Assembly: GCA_031581485.1 (NCBI GenBank)
Contig: JAVLBA010000043.1
Coordinates: forward strand, 1 to 23,202
From: BM506 sp031581485
GTDB lineage: Bacteria > Desulfobacterota > Desulfobulbia > Desulfobulbales > SURF-16
Length of the DNA: 23,202 nucleotides
Reading direction: 5' to 3'
The position numbers and the translations under genes were made by a program. How positions within the stretch are numbered: position 1 is the first letter of the stretch; each line of letters opens with the position of its first letter. Below the pieces are notes generated by a model. It worked only from the letters and a program-made list of their open reading frames with translations, had not been told where the DNA came from and searched no databases. Below, piece after piece: positions 1 to 8,352 of this stretch.

Positions 1-1
1 G

Positions 2-85
2 GTGCCGCTTCCCAAAGGTTTTATGGAGCTTGTCTACCGGGTGGGCAAGGCCCACGGCCTCATCCATGAGCAGAAACCTTCCTGA
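2..85 (+). CDS. C-terminal end of an unidentified protein (5' truncated by the window edge)
   Basis: Reading from base 2, 27 codons stay open and end in TGA at 83-85. The peptide begins PLPKGFMELVYRVGKAHG and reads like ordinary protein, with codon use similar to the neighbouring genes. The gene enters from the left edge, so nothing can be said about its domains, and I do not recognise the family from this tail. It converges on the minus-strand ABC-F gene with 22 nt between the stop codons and no obvious hairpin terminator. The short length makes coding status likely rather than certain. Confidence 0.45.
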   Translation: MPLPKGFMELVYRVGKAHGLIHEQKPS

Positions 86-107
86 AATGAGCGGCCAGGT
101 CTTGCTC

Positions 108-1922
108 TTATAACCGAGCGTCCAGGGCCGCCTCTTTTGCCCCCAGTTCTTCCCAGCGCCGGTAAAGAGCATCGACCTTTTCCTGGCCAGCGGTGAGTTT
201 GGAGCACCACTGGTTGAGAATCTCCGGGTCAGCCATAACCTCCGGCTCCTNNNNNNNNNNNNNNNNNNNGGCCGCGAGTTCCTGTTCAGCCGCCAGAATC
301 ACCTCTTCAATGGTACCGAGCTCCTTTTCATCTTTGTAGGAGAGCTTTTTTTTCGCTCCCGGCTGCTTTTTCCTGGCAGCTGCCATGTCGGCCTTGAGGA
401 TCGCCTCATCCTTTTCAAGACTGGTGAGCCACTGGCGGTAATCACCATACAGGATCGCCTGGTGGCCCTGGTCGCTGAAACCGAGAATCTGGGTGGCAAT
501 ATTGTCGAGAAAGGTCCGGTCATGGCTGACCAGCACCAGGGCCCCGGGGAATTCAAGAAGGTTTTCCTCCAGGACATTGATGGAGTTGATATCCAGATCA
601 TTGGTGGGCTCGTCAAGAAGAAGGATGTCCGCCTCCTGGAGCATGAAGCGGGCAATGAGGATACGCGCCTGTTCACCGCCGGAAAGGTGGGAGACCGGCA
701 TTTCCAATTGGTCTGGTTGAAAGAGAAAACGTTTTGCCCAGCTGGCCACATGGATGCTGCGCCCCTGATGCAGAACGCTGTCCCCGTCCGGAGCCAGGGC
801 CCGCCGCAGGCTCTGGTTAAGATCGAGATCCTCGCGTTTCTGGTCAAAGAGGGAGATCTTGAGATCAGTGGCCCGGCTGATGGTTCCCTGGTCAGACTCC
901 AGGGTGCCATAGAGCATGTGCATCAAGGTGGTCTTGCCGCAGCCGTTATTGCCGGCCAGTCCCAGGCGTACCCCGGGGCCGAGGTCAAAGGAGAGGTCAG
1001 CAAAGAGGGAGGTCTCCCCCATCTTTTTGCCGATTTTCTGGGCAGAAATGAGCTTCTTGGTCCGGCGGCCAGTGCCGCTGACGTCGATCTTCATGGATTT
1101 TTCTGACTGATTACGCTGACGGACCTGGGAGAGTTCATCCTGCAGGCGGTACGCTTCATCAATTCTGGATCTGGCCTTGGTGGCCCGGGCCTTGGGGCCG
1201 CGCCGCAGCCATTCCACCTCTCTTTTGACCTTGTTGGCCAGGCTCGCCTCCATCTCCTGCTGGGCGCTGAGAAAAGCGCGGCGTTTTTCCAGAAAATGGC
1301 TGTAGTTGCCTGGGAAGCTGAGGAAACCATCAGGATAACAGCGGTTAAGTTCGATAATCCGGTTACTGACATTTTCCAGGAAGAGGCGGTCATGGCTGAC
1401 CAGCACAAAGGCAAAGGAGCCGTTGCGCAATATCTTCTCCAGCCAGAGGATGGAACGAATATCCAAGTGGTTGGTGGGCTCATCAAGAAGAAGCAGATCC
1501 GGATCCTGGGCCAGGGCACAGGCAATGGCCAGACGCTTCAGCCAGCCTCCGGAAAGGGAGGCCACCTTGGCCTCGGGGTCAGGAAATTCGGCCTGGCTCA
1601 AGGCTATCTGGGCCATGAGCATATTGTGGTCTGGGTCATGGCCGCCAAGGGCTTCCGTGACGATCTCGGTGACACTTTTGTGGTCCGCGAAATCTTCACT
1701 CTGGCTCAGGTAGACAACCCGCATTTGCTTAGAGATAAAGAGGCGGCCGCTGTCTGGCTCAATCTTGTCGGCCAGAATGTTGAGGAGGGTCGATTTCCCG
1801 GAACCATTTGGGCCAATGAGCCCGGTTTTTGTTTTGGGTTCAAAGCTGAGGGAGATGTCGGTAAACAGGGTGTGGGCGCCAAAGGATTTGGTGATATTTT
1901 GGCAACTGAGTAGGTGGGCCAT
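108..1922 (-). CDS. uup: ABC-F family ATPase, Uup type
   Basis: This is a soluble ABC-F protein of about 604 residues with two ATPase domains and no membrane segments. Domain 1 has Walker A GPNGSGKST (residues 37-45), signature LSGGWLKR and Walker B LLLLDEPTNHLD. Domain 2 has Walker A GNNGCGKTT, signature LSGGEQAR and Walker B LLLDEPTNDLD. The LSGGW signature in domain 1 and a charged, probably coiled-coil C-terminal tail rich in E and K fit the Uup branch better than EttA or YheS. Family members act on ribosomes or on branched DNA intermediates; which role applies here cannot be read from sequence. The tail is interrupted by 19 unknown bases (seven residues unknown), but the reading frame is open on both sides. 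The gene is transcribed alone, divergently from the CheX-like gene and convergent with the fragment at the left edge. Confidence 0.88.
   Translation of the reverse strand: MAHLLSCQNITKSFGAHTLFTDISLSFEPKTKTGLIGPNGSGKSTLLNILADKIEPDSGRLFISKQMRVVYLSQSEDFADHKSVTEIVTEALGGHDPDHNMLMAQIALSQAEFPDPEAKVASLSGGWLKRLAIACALAQDPDLLLLDEPTNHLDIRSILWLEKILRNGSFAFVLVSHDRLFLENVSNRIIELNRCYPDGFLSFPGNYSHFLEKRRAFLSAQQEMEASLANKVKREVEWLRRGPKARATKARSRIDEAYRLQDELSQVRQRNQSEKSMKIDVSGTGRRTKKLISAQKIGKKMGETSLFADLSFDLGPGVRLGLAGNNGCGKTTLMHMLYGTLESDQGTISRATDLKISLFDQKREDLDLNQSLRRALAPDGDSVLHQGRSIHVASWAKRFLFQPDQLEMPVSHLSGGEQARILIARFMLQEADILLLDEPTNDLDINSINVLEENLLEFPGALVLVSHDRTFLDNIATQILGFSDQGHQAILYGDYRQWLTSLEKDEAILKADMAAARKKQPGAKKKLSYKDEKELGTIEEVILAAEQELAAXXXXXXXEPEVMADPEILNQWCSKLTAGQEKVDALYRRWEELGAKEAALDARL
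251..269. other. Assembly gap of 19 N inside uup
   Basis: Nineteen undetermined bases fall in the part of uup that encodes the C-terminal coiled coil. The frame continues correctly across the gap, so its stated length is probably right or off by a multiple of three. Confidence 0.99.
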
Positions 1923-2140
1923 AAAGAAAGAGTAAGAAAGAGTGTGGTTACAGGGGCTGCCGCGCCATGGTCGGTGCTCTTTGCTGCCCGAGCAAGGTAA
2001 ATATTTTTACAGCAGACTGCGGCAATAAAGTAGTATGCAAGGGGTGCAAAATAACGATTAATGCAGATGACAACAGGTTAGTATAGCGGTTATTTCTAAC
2101 TTACTAAAGTTTTTTATTACAGAGCATAAACGAGGAGACC

Positions 2141-2680
2141 ATGGCAGAACCAACCCTTACCATTGATACCATTGCAAATATCCTGGCCCTGGCCGCCAAG
2201 AATACCCTGGAAAAAAGTACCAAAAAGAAAATAAAATACTCGTCAACCTTTATTGCCGTACCCCGGGTATGCCTGACGCCGGATGTGGGAAGCTTCGTCC
2301 AGTTTGCCGGGGATTATAAAGGCCTGGTGGTGATGAATTTTACGGCGGACGCGGCCCTGGATCTCTATCGCTATTATATGCTCACCATGGGCCTGCCGGA
2401 AAAGGAACTGGCCAGAGAGGCCACCTCCAGCGAGGTGGTGGATACCATCGGCGAACTCACCAACCAGATTATGGGGCGGGCCATGCAGATGGTGGAGGCA
2501 AAATTTGATCTCACCGCCTATTTCGGCCAGCCAAAGGCCCTGGCCCTAAACAGTGCCTTGACCCTTACCCCTGACCTTGATTATCAGGATAACCGCCGGG
2601 TGGCCATGAGTATTGAGACCAACCGTTTTCAGATTGAGCTGGCCCTCGAAAAACTTGAATTTATACCATCAGCCGGCTGA
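2141..2680 (+). CDS. CheX-like (CheC/CheX/FliY fold) protein
   Basis: This is a 179-residue cytoplasmic protein with no signal peptide. The central segment, residues 98-118, contains EVVDTIGELTNQIMG, which resembles the CheC/CheX phosphatase helix with its E-x-x-N pair (E105 and N108). An earlier segment, GLVVMNFTADAALDLYRYYM, matches the strand-helix part of the same fold. CheX proteins remove phosphate from CheY-type response regulators, so a phosphatase or response-regulator-binding role is likely here. No chemotaxis gene lies nearby and the gene is alone between two long gaps, so its partner is unknown. A GAGGAG ribosome site at 2132-2137 fixes the ATG at 2141. I call the family by motif and overall shape only; it may belong to an uncharacterised CheX-like subfamily. 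Confidence 0.7.
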   Translation: MAEPTLTIDTIANILALAAKNTLEKSTKKKIKYSSTFIAVPRVCLTPDVGSFVQFAGDYKGLVVMNFTADAALDLYRYYMLTMGLPEKELAREATSSEVVDTIGELTNQIMGRAMQMVEAKFDLTAYFGQPKALALNSALTLTPDLDYQDNRRVAMSIETNRFQIELALEKLEFIPSAG

Positions 2681-3068
2681 AGGGTTTTCTCTTGTCTCAT
2701 GCCTTCCTGGTCCCACCATTTCCCCGCTGATCCTCGCCGCCTTCCTGTCCTGCAGCAAGGTTTTTCTATGATGATTTCCTTGTTTTTCCATAAGAAAATG
2801 GCTGGACAATACACATTATTGTCTTATTGTTGATAAGGTCTGGTGCCGATTTGCTCAGCAAGGGCCTCCTTTTGCCATCTTGAAAAGGCGCAGGAGGACG
2901 GTATATGTCTTCCCCTTTGCTGACCCCGGTCTGTTGCCAGACCCTTAACGTAAGATTATTTGCATTTTTTTAGAGGCCCGATCCCGGGAATATCCCGGCT
3001 GCCTGCCAAGGCGCCGCGGATTTTTTCCTGATGGAGAGAGGGCCGATACATTTTCAGGAGGTAGTAGT
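2681..3068. other. 388-bp gene-free leader upstream of the Mrp-type ATPase gene
   Basis: No credible ORF is seen here. Visible structures are a short dyad GACAAT-N7-ATTGTC at 2805-2823 (operator-like), a hairpin GGTCTG-TTGC-CAGACC at 2928-2943, and a second hairpin CCGGGA-ATA-TCCCGG at 2984-2998. The Shine-Dalgarno AGGAGG lies at 3056-3061. No convincing sigma-70 or sigma-54 promoter was found by eye. The two hairpins could belong to an untranslated leader of the downstream gene. Confidence 0.5.
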
Positions 3069-4019
3069 ATGGCAGAATGTGGAAGCGGCTCCAGTTGCAA
3101 GAGTGGCGGCTGTGGCTCAGTAGACGCGAAGATCGCCCAGCAGGATATGGCAATTTCTTCATCACTTGGCCGGATCAAAAACAAGCTCTTGGTCATGAGC
3201 GGCAAAGGTGGGGTGGGAAAGTCCACCGTCTCGGTGAATCTGGCTCTTGGTCTGGCCAATCGCGGCTACAAGGTGGGGTTGATGGATGTTGATCTCCATG
3301 GCCCTGATATCTGCCGCATGCTGAGTCTCACCGACCGCCTGCAGGATGCCAATGTCAAGAAGGGCGGGCTTCTGCCCCCCATGCTCTATGGTGAAAACCT
3401 CAAGGTTATTTCCCTGGAATATATGATGGAGAATCGTGATGATCCCATCATCTGGCGCGGCCCTTTGAAGGTGCAGGCCATCAGGCAGTTTATTGCTGAT
3501 CTGGACTGGGGTGATCTCGACTATCTGATCATTGACGCGCCTCCCGGTACCGGCGATGAGCCCCTTTCCGTGGCGCAGAATATCAAGGATGCCAAGGCCA
3601 TTGTGGTGACCACGCCCCAGGAGATTGCTCTGGCCGATGTCCGCAAATCCCTTAATTTCTGTAAGCACGTCAAGATGGATGTGGTGGGTATGGTGGAGAA
3701 TATGAGCGGCTTTGTCTGCCCCCACTGCAGCAAGACCGCTGAAATTTTCAAGAGCGGCGGCGGCGAAAAGACCGCCCAGGAGTTCGGGCTCAATTTTCTC
3801 GGCAAGGTGCCGCTGGATCCCAAGGTTGTTATTGGTGGTGATGACGGCGCTCCTTATCTGAGTTCTGAAGCGGAAAGTCCCGCCATTACCGCCTTCAGGC
3901 ATGTTGTTGATAATGTCGAAAGGATCTGCGGCAAGCAGAAGGCGACCCTGGCCATGGCTGATTCCGGTTCCAGCTGCGGCTGCGGCGGCACCTGCAATCC
4001 GGAGACCTGCGACTGTTAA
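3069..4019 (+). CDS. Mrp/NBP35-family Fe-S cluster carrier P-loop ATPase
   Basis: This is a 316-residue cytoplasmic P-loop ATPase of the Mrp/ApbC/NBP35 group, which binds a transferable 4Fe-4S cluster and delivers it to target enzymes. The deviant Walker A is SGKGGVGKST (residues 44-53), DAPPGTGDE covers residues 156-164, and the cluster-binding CPHC is at 217-220. Both ends are rich in cysteine: C4, C10 and C15 at the N-terminus, and CGCGG-type spacing with six cysteines in the last 20 residues (303-316). Bacterial Mrp usually lacks the N-terminal cysteine cluster that eukaryotic Nbp35 has, so this form is NBP35-like. The AGGAGG at 3056-3061 is an ideal ribosome site for the ATG at 3069. The gene begins the long plus-strand cluster. 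A perfect 16-bp hairpin follows it. Confidence 0.88.
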   Translation: MAECGSGSSCKSGGCGSVDAKIAQQDMAISSSLGRIKNKLLVMSGKGGVGKSTVSVNLALGLANRGYKVGLMDVDLHGPDICRMLSLTDRLQDANVKKGGLLPPMLYGENLKVISLEYMMENRDDPIIWRGPLKVQAIRQFIADLDWGDLDYLIIDAPPGTGDEPLSVAQNIKDAKAIVVTTPQEIALADVRKSLNFCKHVKMDVVGMVENMSGFVCPHCSKTAEIFKSGGGEKTAQEFGLNFLGKVPLDPKVVIGGDDGAPYLSSEAESPAITAFRHVVDNVERICGKQKATLAMADSGSSCGCGGTCNPETCDC

Positions 4020-4055
4020 CGGCGTGTTGTCCCTGTTTTTTTGACCATCAGCTCC

Positions 4056-4098
4056 ACGAAGGGCACAAAGATGCTTGCGTTTTCTTTGTGCCCTTCGT
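4056..4098. repeat. Perfect 16-bp inverted repeat after the Mrp-type gene
   Basis: Bases 4056-4071 (ACGAAGGGCACAAAGA) are exactly complementary to 4083-4098, with an 11-nt loop. The stem is long and stable, but no T tract follows on either strand, so it is not a standard intrinsic terminator. It sits 37 nt after the stop codon of the Mrp-type gene and 46 nt before the MBL gene. It could act as a transcript-end stabiliser, an attenuator, or be a copy of a short palindromic repeat. Confidence 0.75.
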
Positions 4099-4144
4099 CT
4101 GCTTGGTGGTCGCCTAATTTTCCCCCTTTGTGACGAGGTGAAGT

Positions 4145-4780
4145 GTGTTGATCAGACAGAAAGTTGTGGGTTCCATGGCCGTGTGCTGCTATGTCCTGGG
4201 CTGTGAGGAGACCAAGAAAGGTGTTGTTGTTGATCCGGGTGGTGATGAGGCAGCGATCCTTGCCCTTTGCCAGAAGGAGGGGCTCACCATTGAATATATC
4301 ATTGCCACCCACGGCCATCCCGATCATGTCTGCGGCATTCGGGAAATCAAGGCGGCAACCGGGGCCCAGATCATTATGCATGGCGCTGATGAAGATTTTT
4401 TCAACAAGCCCGAGATCAACCAATACTTTGCCATGCTGGGACTGGAACATTCCCCCCCTGCCGATATCCTGGTGAAGGATGGCGACACCATTACCTTCGG
4501 CAAACAGAGCCTTAAGGTTCTGCATACTCCCGGTCATACCCCCGGCGGTATCTGTCTTTACAGTGGCACGGATCTTTTCACCGGCGACACCCTTTTTGTA
4601 GGGGCCATCGGCCGGACAGATTTTCCCGGCGGCGATATGGACCAGTTCATGGAGGCCATCAAAAAGAAGCTTCTTGTTCTTCCTGATGAGACCGTGGTCT
4701 GGCCCGGTCACGGCTATGGCGGCTCCAAGTCCACCATTGGCGAGGAAAAACGCGCCAATCCCTTCATAACCGGAGCCTGA
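4145..4780 (+). CDS. Metallo-beta-lactamase fold hydrolase (glyoxalase II-like)
   Basis: The protein has 211 residues with the full metal-site set of the MBL superfamily: THGHPDH at 55-61, H131 in HTPGHTPG, D148 in FTGDTLF and H189 in WPGHG. The short size and the final VWPGHGYGGSKSTIGEEK match the small glyoxalase-II-like hydrolases, which lack the long C-terminal domain of true GloB. It is probably a cytoplasmic thioester or related hydrolase; the substrate is unknown. Translation starts at GTG 4145, six nt after GAGG (4135-4138); TTG at 4148 is an alternative. The stop codon is 2 nt from the selB start, so the two are likely cotranscribed and translationally coupled. Confidence 0.83.
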   Translation: MLIRQKVVGSMAVCCYVLGCEETKKGVVVDPGGDEAAILALCQKEGLTIEYIIATHGHPDHVCGIREIKAATGAQIIMHGADEDFFNKPEINQYFAMLGLEHSPPADILVKDGDTITFGKQSLKVLHTPGHTPGGICLYSGTDLFTGDTLFVGAIGRTDFPGGDMDQFMEAIKKKLLVLPDETVVWPGHGYGGSKSTIGEEKRANPFITGA

Positions 4781-4782
4781 AG

Positions 4783-6699
4783 ATGCGGGAGATTGTCCTT
4801 GGTACTGCCGGCCATGTGGACCATGGCAAGACCAGTCTGGTCCGGGCCCTCACCGGCATTGAGACCGATCGTCTCAGGGAGGAGCAGAAGCGGGGCATCA
4901 CCATTGAGCTCGGGTTCGCCTTTCTCGACCAGCCCTGCGGCCATCGCCTGGGTATTGTTGATGTGCCGGGCCATGAGAAGTTTATAAAGAACATGGTGGC
5001 CGGGGCCAGCGGCATTGATCTGGTGGCCTTTGTTATTGCCGCGGATGAAGGCATTATGCCCCAGACCAAGGAGCATTTTGAGATCTGCCGTCTGCTGGGT
5101 ATCGACAAAGGACTCATCATCGTCACCAAGAAAGACATGGTCGACCCGGAATGGCTGGAGCTGGTCACGGAGGATATCCGTGATTTTTTCACAGATACCT
5201 TCCTGGATGATGCCCCGCTACTGGTGGTTTCCTCCGTAACCGGCGAGGGGATTGACGAGGTGAAAGAGGTCCTGGACCGCCTGGTTGCCAAGTGTGATTT
5301 CGCGGAGAGCCATGGCCCCTTCCGCCTGCCCGTGGATCGTGTTTTTGCCATGAAGGGTTTTGGTGCCGTGGTCACCGGCACCTCCATCAGCGGTCGTATC
5401 CATGTGGGGGATGAGGTGGAGATCTTTCCCCATCACGCCTTTGGCAAGATCCGCGGTATTCAAAGTCACGGTCAGGGGGTTGAGCTGGTTGAGGCGGGGA
5501 AAAGGACGGCCATTAACCTGCAGGGCGTTGATCGGGAGCTTATTAGGCGGGGGGATATGCTGATTACTCCCGGCTGTCTGCAGCCCACCTTCATGCTGGA
5601 CGCCCGCTTCTTCCATCTCTCCTCCCGGGAGAAACCCTTGAAAAATCGGAGCCGGGTCCGCATCCATCTCGGTTCTGCTGAAATCATGGGCCGTCTGGTC
5701 CTCCTGGAGGATGAGGTGCTGGCCGCAGGTGGCGAGACCAACGTCCAGATCCTTCTGGAGGAGCCTGTGGGGGTCTGGCCCGGTGACCGCTATGTGGTGC
5801 GCAGCTACTCGCCGGTGACCACCATTGGCGGCGGCGTTATTTACGGGGTGTCCCCCCGCAAACGCCGGCGTTTCAAGCCTGAGAATCAGGAGGCCTTTCA
5901 GGTCTATGCCCAAGGCGATCAGGTAGAGATTTGTCTTCTCCACCTCAGGGAAAGCGGCTTTCAGGGGCTCACCTTTGATGAACTGGCGGTGCGCACCGGC
6001 ATCTTCGGCAATCGCCTCCAGAAGCTTCTCAGTGGCCCGGTCTCCGCCAGCCGGATCATGGTGGTTGAGTCGGAACGGAAACTCATGGTGAGCCGGGAAC
6101 GGTTTGATGCCCTGGCCGGGGCCATCACCGAGGCCCTTAGCCGCTATCACCTGGCCAACCCGTTGAAAACAGGGCTTGCCAAGGAGGAACTGCGCTCAAG
6201 ACTCTTTGGCGGCCAGGAGAACAAGACCTTTCAGGCGGTGTTGAACAATCTCCTCAAGAAGGGAGTGATTGCCGCTGAAGACTCTCTGCTGCGCCTGGCC
6301 GGCCATAAGGTTGTTTTCCGGGCCGATGAGCAAGAGGTGCAGGCGGCAATGCTTGCCATGTACGAGCAGGCAGGTCTGGTGCCCCCCACCTACAAGGAGG
6401 TCCTGGCCCGCTTCCCTGACTTGGCGCCTGATTTCGTCAAGGAGATGCTGCTGGGACTTGTGCAGAGCGGCAAGGTGGTGAAGGTCAATGAGGATCTTTA
6501 TTTTTACAAAGGCCATCTCGACAGGCTCCAGGAGGAGCTTGTCACCTTTATGAGGAAGGCCGGCGATATTGACGCGCCCCGTTTTAAAGGCCTCACCGGC
6601 CTGACCCGCAAGTTTTCCATTCCCTTGCTCGAATATTTCGACAAAGAGAAGATTACCTTGCGGGTGGGCGATACCCGCATTTTGCGGGAGAAAAGATAG
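4783..6699 (+). CDS. selB: Selenocysteine-specific translation elongation factor SelB
   Basis: SelB carries selenocysteinyl-tRNA to UGA codons that are followed by a SECIS hairpin. The 638 residues include G1 GHVDHGKT (10-17), the switch region RGITIELGFA (37-46), DVPGH (60-64) and TKKD (115-118), the form of the NKxD motif often seen in SelB. EF-Tu-like beta-barrel domains follow. The C-terminal part, about residues 370-638, fits the winged-helix repeats that bind the SECIS RNA. The ATG is 2 nt after the MBL stop, with GGAG at 4772-4775 inside the preceding gene. selA, selD and the selenocysteine tRNA are not in this window, and I found no selenoprotein gene here. The gene predicts selenoproteins elsewhere in the genome. 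Confidence 0.95.
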   Translation: MREIVLGTAGHVDHGKTSLVRALTGIETDRLREEQKRGITIELGFAFLDQPCGHRLGIVDVPGHEKFIKNMVAGASGIDLVAFVIAADEGIMPQTKEHFEICRLLGIDKGLIIVTKKDMVDPEWLELVTEDIRDFFTDTFLDDAPLLVVSSVTGEGIDEVKEVLDRLVAKCDFAESHGPFRLPVDRVFAMKGFGAVVTGTSISGRIHVGDEVEIFPHHAFGKIRGIQSHGQGVELVEAGKRTAINLQGVDRELIRRGDMLITPGCLQPTFMLDARFFHLSSREKPLKNRSRVRIHLGSAEIMGRLVLLEDEVLAAGGETNVQILLEEPVGVWPGDRYVVRSYSPVTTIGGGVIYGVSPRKRRRFKPENQEAFQVYAQGDQVEICLLHLRESGFQGLTFDELAVRTGIFGNRLQKLLSGPVSASRIMVVESERKLMVSRERFDALAGAITEALSRYHLANPLKTGLAKEELRSRLFGGQENKTFQAVLNNLLKKGVIAAEDSLLRLAGHKVVFRADEQEVQAAMLAMYEQAGLVPPTYKEVLARFPDLAPDFVKEMLLGLVQSGKVVKVNEDLYFYKGHLDRLQEELVTFMRKAGDIDAPRFKGLTGLTRKFSIPLLEYFDKEKITLRVGDTRILREKR

Positions 6700-6720
6700 C
6701 AGGCCCCGGGAGATAAGAAA

Positions 6721-8352
6721 ATCGGCAAGATCAGCGGTAATACCGCAGGGCTCAAAACAGCCCAGTTACGACGCCTGGAGCGCCTCGCCAAGAGGCGGGT
6801 CCCCCCTCAACTGGTCATCAGTCCGGAGATGGCCCGGGAGATGGCAGAGATCTCTGCGGAACTTAACCGCCAGCTGGGAGTTCTGATCACCCGCAGCGGT
6901 GAGGTGGAAACCGTTATTCTGGGTGATTATCGCCAGATTGTCATCCCTCTTCTCAGCCATCTCCGTGCCGCAGCCGGCCGTTTAAAGGGCGTGCGTTGTG
7001 TCCATACCCATCTCGCCCAAGAGGAGATCAGCCAGGATGACCTGATGGATCTGCTTTTCCTGCGCCTTGACCTGATGACCGTGATCATGGTGCGCCAGGG
7101 TCTGCCCGACAAAATGCACTCCGTCCATCTGGTGGCCAATCCCGACCAGGGGGAAGACTGGCATTTTCTGCCCCCCCAGGCGCCCACTGCCCAGAGCGGC
7201 GATGTCCGGGAGCTCATCGCCTCTGTGGAGCAGGAATTCTCCCGGCTCCGCCCCACCAAGGATGTTGATAAGGGGCGTGACCTCGCCATTCTGGTGAGTG
7301 TGACCACCAGCAGCAAGGCCCGGGCCCAGGAGTCCATGGCTGAGCTCTGCGAGCTGGCGCGCGCTGCCGATGTCCAGGTGGCAGAGACGGTTATTCAGCG
7401 GCGCCACAAGATTAATCCTAAACTGATTCTGGGCAAGGGCAAACTCAGCGAGATCATGATCCTGGCCCTCCGCCATAATGCCAACCTGCTTATCTTCGAC
7501 CAGGAACTCAATCCCTCCCAGGTCAATTCCATTGTCAGCCATACGGATCTGCGGGTTATCGACCGCACTCAGCTCATCCTGGATATCTTTGCCCGCCGGG
7601 CCTTGAGCCGGGAAGGGAAGCTGCAGATAGAAATGGCCCAGCTCAAATATCTGAGGCCCCGGCTGGGACTGCGGGATGATTCCCTCTCCAGGCTCACCGG
7701 CGGCATCGGCGCCCGCGGCCCGGGCGAGACCAAGCTGGAAATCGACCGGCGCCGCATTAATGACCGCATCGCCCGCCTCAATCAGGAGCTCAAGACAGTG
7801 GCCAAGGAGCGCTACCGTCGCCGCTCCCGGCGCCGCAAAAAGAACTTGCCGGTGATCAGCCTGGTGGGCTACACCAATGCCGGCAAATCCACCCTGCTCA
7901 ACACCCTGACCAGCAGCACGATTCTGGCGGAGGATAAACTCTTTGCCACCCTGGATCCCACCAGCCGGCGGCTCCGTTTTCCCGAAGATGTGGAGGTGAT
8001 CATCACCGATACCGTGGGCTTTATCCGCCACCTGCCCGATGAACTGATGCAGGCCTTTAAGGCCACCCTGGAAGAACTTCAGGAGGCGGATCTGCTCATC
8101 CATGTCATTGATATCTCCAATCCCCGTTTTGTCGACCAGATGAGGGTGGTGGAGGATATTCTCCGCGATCTGGATCTGGGCAATATCACCCTGCTCAGGG
8201 TTTTTAACAAGATTGACCTGGTGGAGCCGGAGTACCTTGAGGACCAGCTGCGCATGCACGGCGGCATTGCCGTCAGTGCTCAAGACCCGGCAACCCTGCC
8301 GCCTTTTATGGATGAGGTCAAGAAAAAGGTGCTGAAGGAGTGGCAGCCATGA
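6721..8352 (+). CDS. hflX: Ribosome-associated GTPase HflX (probable non-canonical ATC start)
   Basis: HflX binds the 50S subunit and splits stalled or heat-damaged ribosomes. G1 GYTNAGKST is encoded at 7867-7893, followed by DTVGF and NKID; the HflX-specific glycine-rich segment GIGARGPGETK lies before the G domain. The first in-frame ATG is 6829, but the frame is open back to the selB stop (6697-6699) and encodes GNTAGLKTAQLRRLERL and RRVPPQLVISPEMARE, which match the conserved N-terminus of long HflX proteins. That stretch has no ATG, GTG or TTG. ATC at 6721 lies 8 nt after GGGAG (6708-6712) and would give 543 residues; CTG 6775 is a weaker option. The ATG at 6829 has GGAG only one base upstream, too close to work well. 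The end overlaps the next gene by 4 nt (ATGA). Confidence 0.9.
   Translation: MGKISGNTAGLKTAQLRRLERLAKRRVPPQLVISPEMAREMAEISAELNRQLGVLITRSGEVETVILGDYRQIVIPLLSHLRAAAGRLKGVRCVHTHLAQEEISQDDLMDLLFLRLDLMTVIMVRQGLPDKMHSVHLVANPDQGEDWHFLPPQAPTAQSGDVRELIASVEQEFSRLRPTKDVDKGRDLAILVSVTTSSKARAQESMAELCELARAADVQVAETVIQRRHKINPKLILGKGKLSEIMILALRHNANLLIFDQELNPSQVNSIVSHTDLRVIDRTQLILDIFARRALSREGKLQIEMAQLKYLRPRLGLRDDSLSRLTGGIGARGPGETKLEIDRRRINDRIARLNQELKTVAKERYRRRSRRRKKNLPVISLVGYTNAGKSTLLNTLTSSTILAEDKLFATLDPTSRRLRFPEDVEVIITDTVGFIRHLPDELMQAFKATLEELQEADLLIHVIDISNPRFVDQMRVVEDILRDLDLGNITLLRVFNKIDLVEPEYLEDQLRMHGGIAVSAQDPATLPPFMDEVKKKVLKEWQP

Noticed and set aside
2841..2854. Sigma-54-like promoter TGGTGCCGATTTGC
   Set aside because: The GG and GC elements are one base closer together than sigma-54 requires, and TGGTG differs from TGGCA.
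4783..6699. Selenoprotein gene next to selB
   Set aside because: None of the frames around selB shows a conserved domain interrupted by TGA with a hairpin after it.
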